DNA of 21,539 nt, taken from assembly GCA_037176905.1 (NCBI GenBank), contig JBBBWG010002782.1, positions 11,062 to 32,600 on the forward strand, read 5' to 3'. Under the pieces are notes generated by a model. It ran no database searches. It was not told where the DNA came from and worked only from the letters and a program-made list of their open reading frames with translations. Shown here piece by piece: positions 1 through 9,847 of this stretch. Made by a program: the position numbers and the translations under genes. The DNA is from Azolla pinnata (taxonomy: Eukaryota > Streptophyta > Polypodiopsida > Salviniales > Salviniaceae). Within the stretch, counting starts at the first letter, position 1; each line of letters begins with the position of its first letter.

Positions 1-49
1 TTCACTACTGATCCTGATAATCCTGACTATCGATCCTGATTCGGAACCC

Positions 50-249
50 TTCATCCTCATTCATATTACTCACTCCTGATCCTGATTCTTCCGATTCCCT
101 TCATCCTCATTCATATTACTCACTCCTGATCCCGATTCTTCCGATTCCCTTCATCCTCATTCATATTACTCACTCCTGATCTTGATTCTTCCGATTCCCT
201 TCATCCTCATTCATATTACTCACTCCTGATCCTGTTTCTTCCGATTCCG
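50..249. repeat. 50-bp minisatellite, four copies
   Basis: Four head-to-tail copies of exactly 50 bp start at 50, 100, 150 and 200. Each begins TTCATCCTCATTCATATTAC and ends CCGATTCC. They differ at only a few bases (cctgatt, cccgatt, cttgatt, cctgttt in the third quarter). Bases 1-49 look like a more degenerate partial copy. There are no spacers and no gene inside. Confidence 0.9.
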
Positions 250-299
250 GCAAAGGCCGGAAAAAAGCAAGGAAAAAAGGAGGTCCATGGTTCGAATCT

Positions 300-545
300 C
301 ACCCGCCCCCTTCTTCCTCTTCTTCCCTCTCTTCTTCCTTCTCTTTCTTCTTCTTCTTCTTACTTTTGATGTCTTTCTCTGATTTTCTTCTTCTTCTTCC
401 TTTTGATGTCTTTCTCTGATTTCTTCGTCTTCTTCCTTTTGATGTCCTTCTCTGATCTCATCTTCTTCCTCCTCCTTTTGATGTCCTTCTCTGATTTTCT
501 TTCTTTCTTTCTTCTCCTCCTTTTCTTTCCTGCCTCCTCTTTTTC
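300..545. repeat. Polypyrimidine CTT tract with a 36-39 bp tandem unit
   Basis: This is a C/T-rich stretch dominated by CTT. Four copies of a unit beginning CTTTTGATGTCYTTCTCTGAT start at 363, 400, 436 and 475. Unit length varies by the number of CTT triplets. Open frames across it on both strands encode only low-complexity Lys/Glu/Arg or Phe/Leu/Ser repeats and are not credible proteins. Confidence 0.85.
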
Positions 546-1357
546 TCCCCCTTTTCTCGTTTTTTCGGTTTGTGGGTTTTCTTTGCATATCAATCCTCTC
601 GCCCACCATCGCCACACCACCACCACCATTTGCAATTGGGGCGATGGAGCGCCAGAGCTTTGCTCCTTCTTTTCTTCTCCGACTCCGTGTTTTCTCCTTG
701 TCGCTTTTCTGACGGCGCTTAAAGAGCGCGAGGATTGGATTTGGGTCCCTTCCCCAATTCCGTTCGATCTCGCCTTGAAATTCCATGTGGGCAATCTCAG
801 ATTGGCCTAGAAAGGAAGAAGAAGAAGAAGAAGCAGCAGCAGCAGCAGCAGCAGAAAAAGCAGGAGGCAGAAGAAAGAAGAAGAAGAAGAAGAAGAGGGG
901 GAGGAGGAGGAAGAAGAAGCAGTAGAAGAAGAAGAAGCGAGAAGCAGAAAGGAAGTGTCATTACTTCCCTGCTTTTCCGACGTTCTCATCCCACGAAAAA
1001 CACCCTTTTGGGTTCCCTATTCTGCCTCGCCTTTTGATCTTCCGCTTTCCACGGTTCCTTCTTCGATTCGAAGCTCAGTTTGTTGTGCTCAATCTCCATC
1101 TTTGTGTCTGTCTGTGTATGTGTGTATATATATATGCGTAATCCGTATCTCCATAGCTACTTGTGGAGGAAATTCTCTCCACTTCCTCAAGAATTTAACA
1201 AAGCCGCAATCCATCTCCTCTGTCGTGGGGGAATCTCCAACCAAGCCTGCGTTTTGATCTAGCCCTTCATCCGTTTCTCTGATCTTTTTCTTCCACCTGT
1301 TGTCAAAAGAAGCTGATTATACCGATCTCCATATTTGTATAGGCTTAAGGAGCCGCC
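546..1357 (+). promoter_or_regulatory. Upstream region and probable 5' leader of the GT14 gene
   Basis: No convincing gene lies here. A TATATATATAT run at 1125-1135 could serve as a TATA element about 220 bp before the ATG. If transcription instead starts further upstream, the ATG at 1134 opens a 42-codon upstream ORF ending with TAG at 1260-1262. The region also contains the polypurine tract at 811-945. The GT14 start codon sits in a strong context (GCCGCCATGG). Whether part of this region is a 5' UTR intron cannot be told from sequence alone. Confidence 0.4.
811..945. repeat. Polypurine GAA/CAG tract
   Basis: This purine-rich simple sequence consists of GAA triplets, then about seven CAG triplets, then further GAA and GGA runs. 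It is the strand complement in character of the CTT tract at 300-545. It lies about 400 bp upstream of the glycosyltransferase start codon and may be promoter or 5' leader. Confidence 0.85.
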
Positions 1358-3995
1358 ATGGATAGGAAGACCGTCCTTCCATTGATGGCGAAATGTGCCA
1401 TCTGCCTAGCATTCTTCGCCATCTCGACTGTTCTCCTGGTTGCATCATCGGAGAAGTCGGCCACCAATGTACTGTCGTATCTACCCTTCAGGAACAAGAT
1501 CAACACACTCCACTACTCGAAATCCATAGCCAATGAGGATGAGAAGCACGACAGCAGCAGCAGCCGCAACAACAACAGCAACAACAGATTGATGCAATCA
1601 GAGAAGAAGCCATTGTCATTGCCGCCGAAGTTAGCGTACCTTGTGTCGGGTTCAAAGGGAGACGGGATGCGCATAAGGAGGACTTTGCAAGCGTTGTATC
1701 ATCCGAGGAATCAGTATATTCTTCACCTAGATTCGGAATCTCCGGCCCGGGAGCGTGTGGATCTAGCTAGATATGTTCGACTGGAACCCACCTTTGCTAA
1801 AGTTGGGAATGTGCATTTCATATCCAAGGCCAACCTTGTGACCTATAAAGGCCCGACGATGGTAGCCTGCACGCTCCATGCAGCTGCTATTCTACTTAGA
1901 AAGAGTGAAGATTGGGATTGGTTCATCAACTTGAGCGCATCCGATTATCCTCTCGTGACCCAAGATGGTATGTTGATGATGATGTTGTTTGCTGCTGCTT
2001 GTTATATGAAAGAATTCTCTGACAGCTATTATATGTGCTGTTTTGTGATGTAATGCTTGGATAATTATCCTCTCTTGACCCATGGTATAGGGCATTCTCA
2101 TACATGCATACAAGTATATGTCTATCTATCTATCTATATTGCTATATGTGCTTCAATTCTGGGGCATTACAAGGTGTGCTGGAGCTTGTTTGCTTTCCTC
2201 ATCCATATTTACATGCATGATGCTACTCTTAACATAGTGGCTTGATCCTTTACTAGGGTATTTGGAGAATATCTGCACTGATTTGTGCTAGCTGAATGTT
2301 ATGATTGTAGATCTGCCTTATTTATGTGTTTCGGGGCTTGCTTGTATCCATTAACCATATTTGCATGCATGGTGCTAGCTATGCTTTACATGGCTAACTT
2401 GAGCTGACTTTCATTTGCAGTGCATCTCATTTATCTGTAAACTAGTAATTTGTTCGTCGAAGTTTAGTGTGTTGGTTTATTTCCGGTTCTTTTTACCAAC
2501 ATTGTTTTGGCATTTCTCGGCAGACAAAAAAAAGTTAAAGTTTTGGTATAGTACATATCTACAGTTGTGTTAGTGAGTGAAAAGTGTTTGAGAAATTCAA
2601 TCTGATTTGGGGCATCGGGACAAAAAGGTCAAAGTTTGGTGTACATATCTACAAATTGTGTGTGATGAGCTCAATGATGTGGGCATCGGGCTGCTGTTCT
2701 ATTCATTATGGCATTGATGGTCTCGTCTAATGAATCTCTTCTGCAGATCTGCTTCACCTGTTGTCATACGTTCCTAGAGACTTCAATTTCATCGAGCATA
2801 CAAGTAATCTCGGCTGGAAGGAGTAAGTGAAATCTTCTTTATTTTCTTCTGAGAGTCTTGGATTCTTTGGATTGCAAGGGGTTTTTCCATACATACTCAT
2901 GTGTGTGTATGTATGTATTATAATGTGTGGAAACAGGTACCAAAGAGCAAAGCCTATAATGATAGATCCAGGGCTTTATCTGTCCAAGAAATCAGATATA
3001 TTTTGGGTCTCGCAGAGGCGGCAATTGCCTTCCAACTTCCGACTGTTCACAGGTATGCACAAGACATATAGGCCCTTCTTGCAGGAGTGAATTCTCTATC
3101 ATGGGGTGAATCTTGGAATGCATTGCAAATGCGATGCATTTTGATTGTACATTAGCTGATTAACAAGCGGTTTTTCACTATTCCAAATGATCAGTAGAAC
3201 TGAAAAAGGAAATCGGCAGTCGTAGTCTTCTGAAACATTACCCATGTATCCGTTGGATGTGTTCCCTGTTATACCCTAGTCCTGCTTTGAAGCGAGTCTT
3301 GCCCTAGATATAGATAAAATGGGATTTTGTAACTCGATGCCCATAGTTTAGTTGTATCTGTGTACAAAAGGATGGACAAGCTGGTATATTACTTAATGAC
3401 TGATATTGCAGAGGCATAATGTAGGGACTATTCTCTAAGATATCATATGTGCATGTGCTTTCATGCAGGCTCAGCTTGGGTAGTTTTGACACGATCGTTC
3501 ATGGAGTATTGCATATGGGGCTGGGATAACCTACCTCGGACACTGCTCATGTACTACACAAACTTTGTTTCTTCTCCAGAGGGCTACTTCCACACCACAA
3601 TTTGCAATTCGAAGCGGTTCGAGAATACGACCATCAACCATGACATGCACTACATCAAGTGGGATAGCCCTCCGAAGCAGCATCCGCGCACGCTGACCGA
3701 AGCGTATTTCAGGAACATGACCACGAGCGGAGCTCCCTTTGCTCGCAAGTTCAATGCCGATGATCCTGTTTTGGATAGGATCGATAAGGAGTTGCTGGGC
3801 AGGAAGAATGGGTCATTCACACCAGGTGCCTGGTGTATTGGAGAGGAGTCTGATGATGGTGATGGTCAAGACCAGTGCTCCACTATCGGTGATATCGATA
3901 TTCTCAGACCAGGGCCAGGCTCAAAGAGGCTGGAGAAGCTCCTATTAAAACTCATCTCGAAGGAGAATTTCCGGTCTCGGCAATGCAAGTCATAG
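1358..3995 (+). CDS. GT14 family glycosyltransferase, GlcAT14-type beta-glucuronosyltransferase (four exons)
   Basis: Seen: exons 1358-1967, 2747-2822, 2937-3052 and 3469-3995 join in frame through GT-AG introns of 779, 114 and 416 nt, giving 442 aa. Residues 11-29 form a hydrophobic signal anchor (type II Golgi topology). An Asn/Ser-rich stem follows at about 55-85. The Branch (GT14) domain starts near LAYLVSG (92-98) and includes EDWDWFINLSASDYP (184-198), WGWDNLPRTLLMYY (284-297) and GAWCIG (387-392). Known: plant GlcAT14 enzymes add glucuronic acid to galactans of arabinogalactan proteins in the Golgi and are about 440-450 aa, matching this length. Inferred: same role here. The first ATG has a strong context. 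Reading through the exon 1 donor would give a truncated 231-aa product. Related plant GT14 members with other acceptors cannot be excluded. Confidence 0.9.
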
Positions 3996-5800
3996 GAAAG
4001 CCCCCCTGCATACAAGAAAGAAAGAAAAGAATTGACATTCTATTCAATACAAGATGAATATACCTTTGCTCCAACATATCTGCTTGTGTCAATGTATTAT
4101 AACTGTATAAACTTTCAGCACAGGCTTATGTTAGGGACAGTATTGTGTACCTGATTCTCCAAGCTGTCAAGCATCTGTTGGTTGGATGCCGCATCTTGAT
4201 GCTCTGAAGCCATTAGATCTAGAGGCTGGTTTCATGAATGTTTCAGGGCTAAGGAGCACAAAAATCCCTTGATCTGGAGTTGGGGCAGTGAGAGAAGTTC
4301 AAATGTTGGGGAGCACTATGACATGGTTTGTTGCTCATTTTGAGTTTCCTTCTGCATCTTCTCCACAAAATTGTTGATCTTCTGCAACTGGCAACCCCAT
4401 TTGATACACACAACATTTTGTGCACCTGAACATGCATTATTACATGGCAACAAATGTGCTTGTTGTGTTCCACAAACAGCAAAATGTTGTAAATGATTCA
4501 ACCAAAGCTCTATGATGCATTGCAGACTAGGGCGTTCTGTTGCAACCTCAGATACACAAGGAAAGTTTTGATTGATAGATAGCAACATAATCAAATACCT
4601 AGAGCACTAAATTCTGTTGAGTATCATGCCTAAGCATGTGTTCTTTAATTGGTGGCATTAACACGGAGATAGATCAGTAGATTACAAAGGTGCTGTGCAT
4701 TAAGCTAATACTTACTCTTTGTTGAATAATTAGAGACCTTGTCAGTTAAAAGTCGCGTTCCTCTTATGACTTGTATGTGTACGTACTTAGTGGCTCTTAC
4801 TTGTGAATCACCCATATATGATTGTCTATAAACAGGCCTTCACAAAATAAGGTATTTTCTGCACATTTTTCTTACATTTTGACATTGTGTAGATCTTTCA
4901 CTTTTTAACATGCTCAATAACAACGTGCTTCCATAGCTCTAGACATAGCATCACAGAGAACGTGTCTAATAAACAGTAAAAGAAGAAGAAACGGAGCTAG
5001 AGAATTGACAATAAAAAAATTGTTTTTGTTCAACTGGCTGAATCCAGAAGCTGGCTCATATCAAATAGAAAACTTAATCTTCCTGAAAATGTAAGCAAAC
5101 CTACTGTTACCAAAGCTAATAATTCACATGGTTTAACCCCAGGGTAGTCAATATAAATAGGCAAGCACTATATGTGGAAAAATGTCGAGTAAATCGATGC
5201 ACCTTGAAAAAGCTTTAACCCAATCCTTTGTAATCCTACATGATTAGAACATCCGCTTTCCTTAAACCAACATAAAAAAAACACGATCTATACACATATA
5301 CTCATGTCCAAAAAGTAGCCATCTCTACGAAAAAAATCAGGTCAGGTTCATTGTTGACATTGATCCATCAGTAAGAGTTTTTGAGCATTAAGAGGCACTA
5401 TACACATGTATCAGATGAAAAAATGGTTTGCTTTTGGTTTCACATACCATTCATGACATCTGCATACAAGAATGAAATCTCTTCATCTGTCTCTTTCTCT
5501 TTCTAGGCCATAAAATCGTACATGTGTTCCTAGCCAGGGCATGTGAAATGGGGCAACCACCACCCAAATTGATGGGTCTTCTATCAATGCATGCATTGAC
5601 CTTCCAATTCCCCTCCTGGAATTCAGATTTCTCTTGGCCAAGGAGGTGGTACACTTTCACTTGATACAATCATATTCTTATCAAGCCTAGGATACTAAAT
5701 ATAAAGCTCAGCACACAAGTCTAGGAGATTTGTCAAGAAGCCTACTCTTTACACAGTCGCCCACATACATTGGCAAAGGCCCAAATGGTTGCAAAGTGCC
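3996..5800. other. Convergent 3' flanks of the GT14 and REX1-B-type genes
   Basis: About 1.8 kb lies between the stop codons of two genes transcribed towards each other. It is AT-rich, has no obvious AATAAA next to either stop, and shows no recognisable gene except the Cys-rich minus-strand fragment at 4316-4594. The 3' UTRs of both genes must lie here. Confidence 0.6.
4316..4594 (-). pseudogene. Possible Cys-rich coding relic, unassigned
   Basis: A 92-codon minus-strand frame has protein-like composition: Trp, spaced Cys and His residues, and segments such as CGTQQAHLLPCNNAC, then CIKWGC and NNFVEKMQKE. The Cys/His spacing hints at a metal-binding or transposon-derived domain, but I do not recognise the family. 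I saw no clear splice sites or continuation, so it is best read as an isolated relic or one exon of an unseen gene. It may equally be chance. Confidence 0.2.
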
Positions 5801-8542
5801 TTACATTTCTTGGGATTCCATGTCCTCAATCTCATACCTAATCTCTTCTATGTGCTCATTTATAGCAATGACAGCATCTTGAACACCTTTAATGGCCTCG
5901 TTCAAAGCAGCATCGTATTCGGACTCAGCTTCAACATCCTCGAATCCATCCACAACCAAGGTTTCATGCACATGTACATGTGTCGGCGCACGTTCTGATG
6001 GCCGCTTTACTTTCTTTAACAACTGTATCTGCACTGTCTATAGATGAAGACATATTTTACAATCAACAGTCGTTGGTTTTCCAGGAAGAACTTTAATCAA
6101 ACATTTGTAAAAGGTTTTATGGTGATTGGGGACAGTAGGAGCATTAACACAAAATTAGCTATTCTGTTTGCTGCTTCAAATATTTTAACCCAAAAGTTAG
6201 ATGTAAATAAGTATATTCTATAATATTTAGATATATTACATTATATTTAACTAGTTTGTCTTTCTCTTATGGTGTAAATTACACAGCTCTTTTGTAAGCT
6301 AATTAGGCATATCCTTGACAAGCTATCCATGTCCCCGTTCACCATGACAACTTCGTTGAACCCACTGATTGAGATTTCACACAATAAACTTCAATGATGG
6401 AAAGCACAAGCACAACCATACACAATCATTGTCAAATATCGAATTCATGGAAACAAATTAGAAAGGAAATTCTTGTACATTACATTATCGCAAGAAAAAA
6501 GAAATATTCTCTCACCATGTGAAGCTTCTGCTTCTCTTGAATTTGAAGCGACTGCAGAATCTTTGCCAAGTCTTCTCTATCATACTCTGGACTTTTTAGA
6601 ATTGTCTCTATGTTAATTACCTGCAAAATGACCATACCACCAAAAGTTGACATAATTTAATCACATCGTCAAACAGATTTTCTTGATTAAATAGCTGAAT
6701 TACAGAATATTCAGGGGGGAGATCGTCCTAAAACCAGACTAGATTATCATCTCTAATGCCCATCTTTTAGAAATCACAAGGCTCTATAAGCATTCATGAT
6801 CTGTCTATACATGTCTTTAAAAGAATCTTTTGACATAGCCTTATTGGAATAGGGAAAGCATGAGTTGATCATATAGTTAGCCCACAATAACAATTTTAGT
6901 ATTAAAATGTCATCTTCAAGCCAAATTCTATACCACACATGGAATTTAGCAGCCAAGGTCTTAAATAAAATTTCACGGAATCTACAGCAAAATTTTGCTT
7001 TCAAGAAAAGACAAAGAACATACCACGAAATACACAAAAAACAGAGAGTACTTTGGTTATTAGCTTTTACACAGGGTATATTGGTAATAAGATATAACGA
7101 TATTTAGTTATGTAGTGTTTACTTTTAGGAATTGTAATTAACATGTTTTGGTTCATGGGTATTGTATTACTCCTATGGTGTAGATTAGGCAACTTTTTGG
7201 AAGTCAATTAGTTGTATCTGTGACTGTCTCATACATTCACTCAAAAAGTTTGTGGATGCCAAAACACTTATTGGATATGGTATCTTTAGAGATGACAAAC
7301 GCATTTAGCTTGGGACAAATCTATTCTTACTTGTTTCGAGCAATCACTGAATTCCGTAGTGATTTGATTACATGCTTCTTGGAATTTAACTTCGCCACCA
7401 TTCTCAAGGTAATCTAAGAAAGCACTGAACAAGAAACAAACATTGCATAAGATCGCAGGTTTGCAATCACTGGAAAGGAAAGACTTGTTCAAAAGCCGAT
7501 CAATCAGCCTCACACCGCATCTAATCACAATCACGCATCATTCATTATTTCAACAGTGTACTCAGACGAAGGAAGGAAATCAGGTATCAATTTTCAGAGA
7601 GAGATGTTGGATTTACTAAGAATTTAACTTCACCACCGTTTTCAAGGCAATCTAAGAAATCACTGAACAAGAAACAACATTCCATAAGATCATAGGCTCA
7701 AAGAAATAAAAGACCAGATTCTGAATATGATCCCCCTGTCACCCTAACCAATCACAATCACGCATCATCCATCAGTTTAATCAGTGTACTCGGACTAAGA
7801 AAGGAAATCCAGCATCCTTTTTCAGAGATCAAGCATTATTTAAAGGTGGAAAAACATCCCCCAGTACCACTGCTGAGTTTATACGTATTTCTCTGAATGT
7901 CGGCCCCTGGCTTTATTTCTCCAAAGACAATCAAGCAGCAAACCCCTGAACGATGGGGACGATGTTGATGAATCGAGAGCACAAACGACTGATGTGAGCG
8001 GGGGAAAAAGATGATTTTTATCCTGCAGTTACCCTTGCAGCAACTCGGAAGATGAAGAGGCTTTTGGTAGAAAGAAAAAGGAAACGTAGGAGAGCATATC
8101 CTAAGCTTGCATTTCGAGCTTAGCAGAGAAAGCTCGTTTTCCTCTTTGGGGTCATCGTGGAAGGATCTATGGATCAAACCGGCACGAGCACTCATGTGCC
8201 AAGAATTCATCCATCCATCCATCCATCCTCTTGTTTAGGTCAAACAGAAAAGAAAAGGAGCCAGTTTCTCTGCGTCTGTGCCGTCCTCCCCCTCCTCCTC
8301 CTCCTCCTCCTCCTCCTCCTCCTGTTTCTCTGCGTCCGTGCCAGAAACCCTAACCCTAAACCCTTCTTTCATCCATCCATCCATCCATCTATCCTCTTGT
8401 TTAGGTCAAACAGAAAAGAAAAGAAAAGGAGCCAGTTTTTCCAGAGAGGAAAAGACCTGTTAAGCCTGCTGTAGATGGAAGCACGGAGGCTCTGGATGGA
8501 GAGGAACTTCCGGAGAAGCTCTGTTGCAGAGGAGGCCTCCAT
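5801..8542 (-). CDS. REX1-B domain protein (DNA repair REX1-B family), four small exons
   Basis: Seen: minus-strand exons 8542-8457, 7424-7331, 6620-6516 and 6037-5801 join through GT-AG introns with matching phases (2, 0, 0) into 173 codons plus stop. The protein starts MEASSATELLRKFLSIQSLR. It continues through AFLDYLENGGEVKFQ (30-44), ITTEFSDCSKQVINIE (50-65), QIQEKQKLHMTVQIQLLKK (86-104) and an acidic helix NEAIKGVQDAVIAINEHIEE (141-160). Known: this order of helical blocks is that of the REX1-B family (Pfam DNA_repr_REX1B; human REX1BD), named from a Chlamydomonas locus needed for excision repair; the biochemistry is poorly defined. Inferred: a small, mostly helical repair-linked protein. 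The start ATG follows AGCG repeats and a GAA/CTT leader tract. Intron 1 carries a duplicated partial exon 2. The exon 1 donor (AG|gtcttt) is not ideal. Confidence 0.82.
6774..7037 (-). other. Open frame inside REX1-B-type intron 2, unassigned
   Basis: An 87-codon minus-strand frame lies within intron 2 and on the host gene's strand. It has protein-like composition, with segments such as KFHVWYRIWLEDDILILKLL and MSKDSFKDMYRQIMNAYRAL. I do not recognise the family. It could be a transposon relic or chance. It has no conserved place in the REX1-B-type reading frame, where exon 2 joins exon 3 cleanly without it. Confidence 0.15.
7382..7828. repeat. Tandem duplication (about 230 bp) covering part of REX1-B-type exon 2
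   Basis: Segment 7382-7600 is repeated as 7620-7828, offset 238 bp at one end and 228 bp at the other. Shared landmarks are AATTTAACTTC, AATCTAAGAAA, CACTGAACAAGAAAC, AATCACAATCACGCATCA and TTTCAGAGA. On the minus strand each copy holds intron sequence, the acceptor TTGTTCAG and the first 43 nt of exon 2. Only the 7331-7424 exon is complete. The second copy keeps 14 nearly identical codons (Ala to Asp and Tyr to Cys changes) and is then cut off. Confidence 0.8.
8208..8440. repeat. Direct repeat with CCAT, CTC and telo-box blocks in REX1-B-type intron 1
   Basis: CATCC repeats followed by TCTTGTTTAGGTCAAACAG, AAAGAAAAGG and AGCCAGTTT occur at about 8208-8267 and again at 8370-8438. The second copy has extra CATC and AAAAG units. 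Between them are a CTC run (about 8285-8323), two copies of TTTCTCTGCGTCYGTGCC (8266-8283, 8325-8342) and AAACCCTAACCCTAAACCC (8345-8363). On the minus strand this is the start of intron 1. Confidence 0.75.
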
Positions 8543-8606
8543 CGCTCGCTCGCTCGCTCTGTGTCTTTGTCTCCGCGAAGAAGAAGAAGAAGAAGAAGAA
8601 GAAGAA
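8543..8606 (-). promoter_or_regulatory. REX1-B-type 5' leader with AGCG and CTT repeats
   Basis: CGCT x4 at 8543-8558 (AGCG on the coding strand) abuts the start codon, and GAA x10 at 8577-8606 reads as a CTT tract in the transcript. CT-rich leaders are common in plant promoters. A weak TATA-like GATATAGG lies near 8624-8632 on the minus strand. Transcription start is not determined. Confidence 0.4.
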
Positions 8607-8648
8607 CTCCCATGTTTTCTGAGATCCTATATCTAAACGTAATTACTC

Positions 8649-9038
8649 TTAAACACCGAGATTAGTGACTAAACCCTGCCCACTAAGCTCAATTAGCAGC
8701 CCTAATAAACACCAACCAAATCTTGATTACCAAAAACCCTGACCTAATCTAACCACGATTACCAAGCAAGCTTAATTACCAAAACACACTTACCCTTTAA
8801 ACATTAGGCTTAGCGACTAAACACTACCCAGTAGGCTCGATTAACAGCCCTGAACACAGGCGAAGCTCGATTATTACCAAAGGCTGATCCACTCTAACCT
8901 TGATCACCAAGCAAGCTTAATTATCACAATACCGTTGCCCTTAAACACTTAGCTCAGTGACTAAACCCTGGCCACTAGGCTCAACCAATAGCCCTAAACA
9001 CCAAGCAAAGCTTGATTTACCAAACCCTAACCCACTCG
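8649..9038. repeat. About 148-bp tandem repeat, 2.6 copies, with telo-box-like motifs
   Basis: Units begin TTAAACAY near 8649, 8797 and 8941, so they are about 148 and 144 bp long, with a third partial unit of about 98 bp. Shared words are GTGACTAAACCCTG, AGGCTCRA, AACAGCCCT, CCAAGCAAGCTTAATTA and AAACCCTAA-like blocks. Copies have diverged by scattered substitutions and small indels. This lies between the divergent REX1-B-type and Dof genes. Confidence 0.8.
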
Positions 9039-9404
9039 GAGGCGTGGATCACACGGAAGCAGCCTTGCCGGTGCATCGAGCTCGACGACTACCGCTGCAG
9101 GCATATCGCACCTGCCGAATCGCGATAACATGGATGCATTTCATTGCCAGTAAATATATGCATATATGCCTTTAAAACTCACGGAGCATCCGAAATTTTC
9201 GGGATCAACGGCTCGAGGAGAGCGAGGCGGGGTGTTGGATCCCCACGATGAGGCATTTTTTCCGAACGCAAAGCCCGCCGTTCGTCTGCTCGGCCCACAG
9301 AACGTGTGATGCTTTCCCCGGAGAACTCTGCTTTTCAGATCGCCCGCAGGGAACAGATTGTATGGATAGAAAGAGTAAGAGAGCATATAGATATATATGC
9401 CTTT

Positions 9405-9615
9405 GGCGTTTAGGGTTTCGGGTTTTAGGGTTTACTTCAGGGGTTTCAAGCTTCAGGGTTTATTTGAGGGTGTCGAGTTTTAGGGTTGATTTAGGGTTTC
9501 GGGATTTAGGGTTTCGGGATTTAGGGTTTACTTCAGGGGTTTCGGGTTTCAGGGTTTACTTCAGGGGTTTCGGGTTTTAGGGTTTATTTAGGGTTTCGGG
9601 TTTTTAGGGTTTTAC
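9405..9615. repeat. Degenerate interstitial telomere-like array (TTTAGGG type), G-rich on + strand
   Basis: TTTAGGG heptamers alternate with variants TTTCGGG, TTTCAGGG, TTGAGGG and TTCAGGGG. A higher-order unit AGGGTTTACTTCAGGGGTTT recurs near 9427, 9523 and 9551. Many GGG runs lie close together on the + strand, so G-quadruplex formation is plausible. It sits about 600-790 bp upstream of the Dof start codon. Confidence 0.85.
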
Positions 9616-9657
9616 TTGTCTTGAAAAGAAAGGAAGCTGTTCCCTTGGAGACGACGA

Positions 9658-9826
9658 TGACGTGGCGGCGCTGAGCTGGCGGGAGGTTATGGCGCAGCGC
9701 TTTTCCCGTTCCTGTGGCGGGGAGGACCCGGCGGCGGCTCCGCCACGTGGCGCGCGCTGGTGGATCCATGTCAGCAGGCCGGTCGTGGCTCACGCCACGT
9801 GGCGGCGGCGGGCTCGCCCTATATGT
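9658..9826 (+). promoter_or_regulatory. Dof core promoter: G-box cluster and TATA box
   Basis: Two perfect palindromes CCACGTGG lie at 9743-9750 and 9795-9802, and TGACGTGGC is at 9658-9666. These are ACGT-core elements bound by bZIP, bHLH (PIF) and HY5-type factors. TATATGT at 9820-9826 is a good TATA candidate, which places transcription start near 9850, at the CCCTAA array. Inferred regulation: light, clock or ABA signalling through G-boxes, which would suit a CDF-like gene. Confidence 0.6.
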
Positions 9827-9847
9827 ACGCCTCCCCTGTCTCAGAAA

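Noticed and set aside
50..249. CRISPR-like array
   Set aside because: The 50-bp units are contiguous with no spacers, in a plant nuclear context.
282..312. tRNA T-arm or SINE B-box-like GGTTCGAATCTC
   Set aside because: It matches the B-box word, but the flanks do not form a T stem, no A box is seen upstream and no acceptor stem can be drawn.
220..810. Open frames of 135-188 codons on both strands
   Set aside because: They depend on stop-free CTT/GAA triplet repeats and give Lys/Glu or Phe/Leu/Ser low-complexity sequence in every frame.
7836..8222. 128-codon minus-strand frame near REX1-B-type exon 1
   Set aside because: It does not contain the expected first REX1-B-type block. A phase-compatible exon with MEASSATELLRKFLSIQS was found at 8542-8457 instead.
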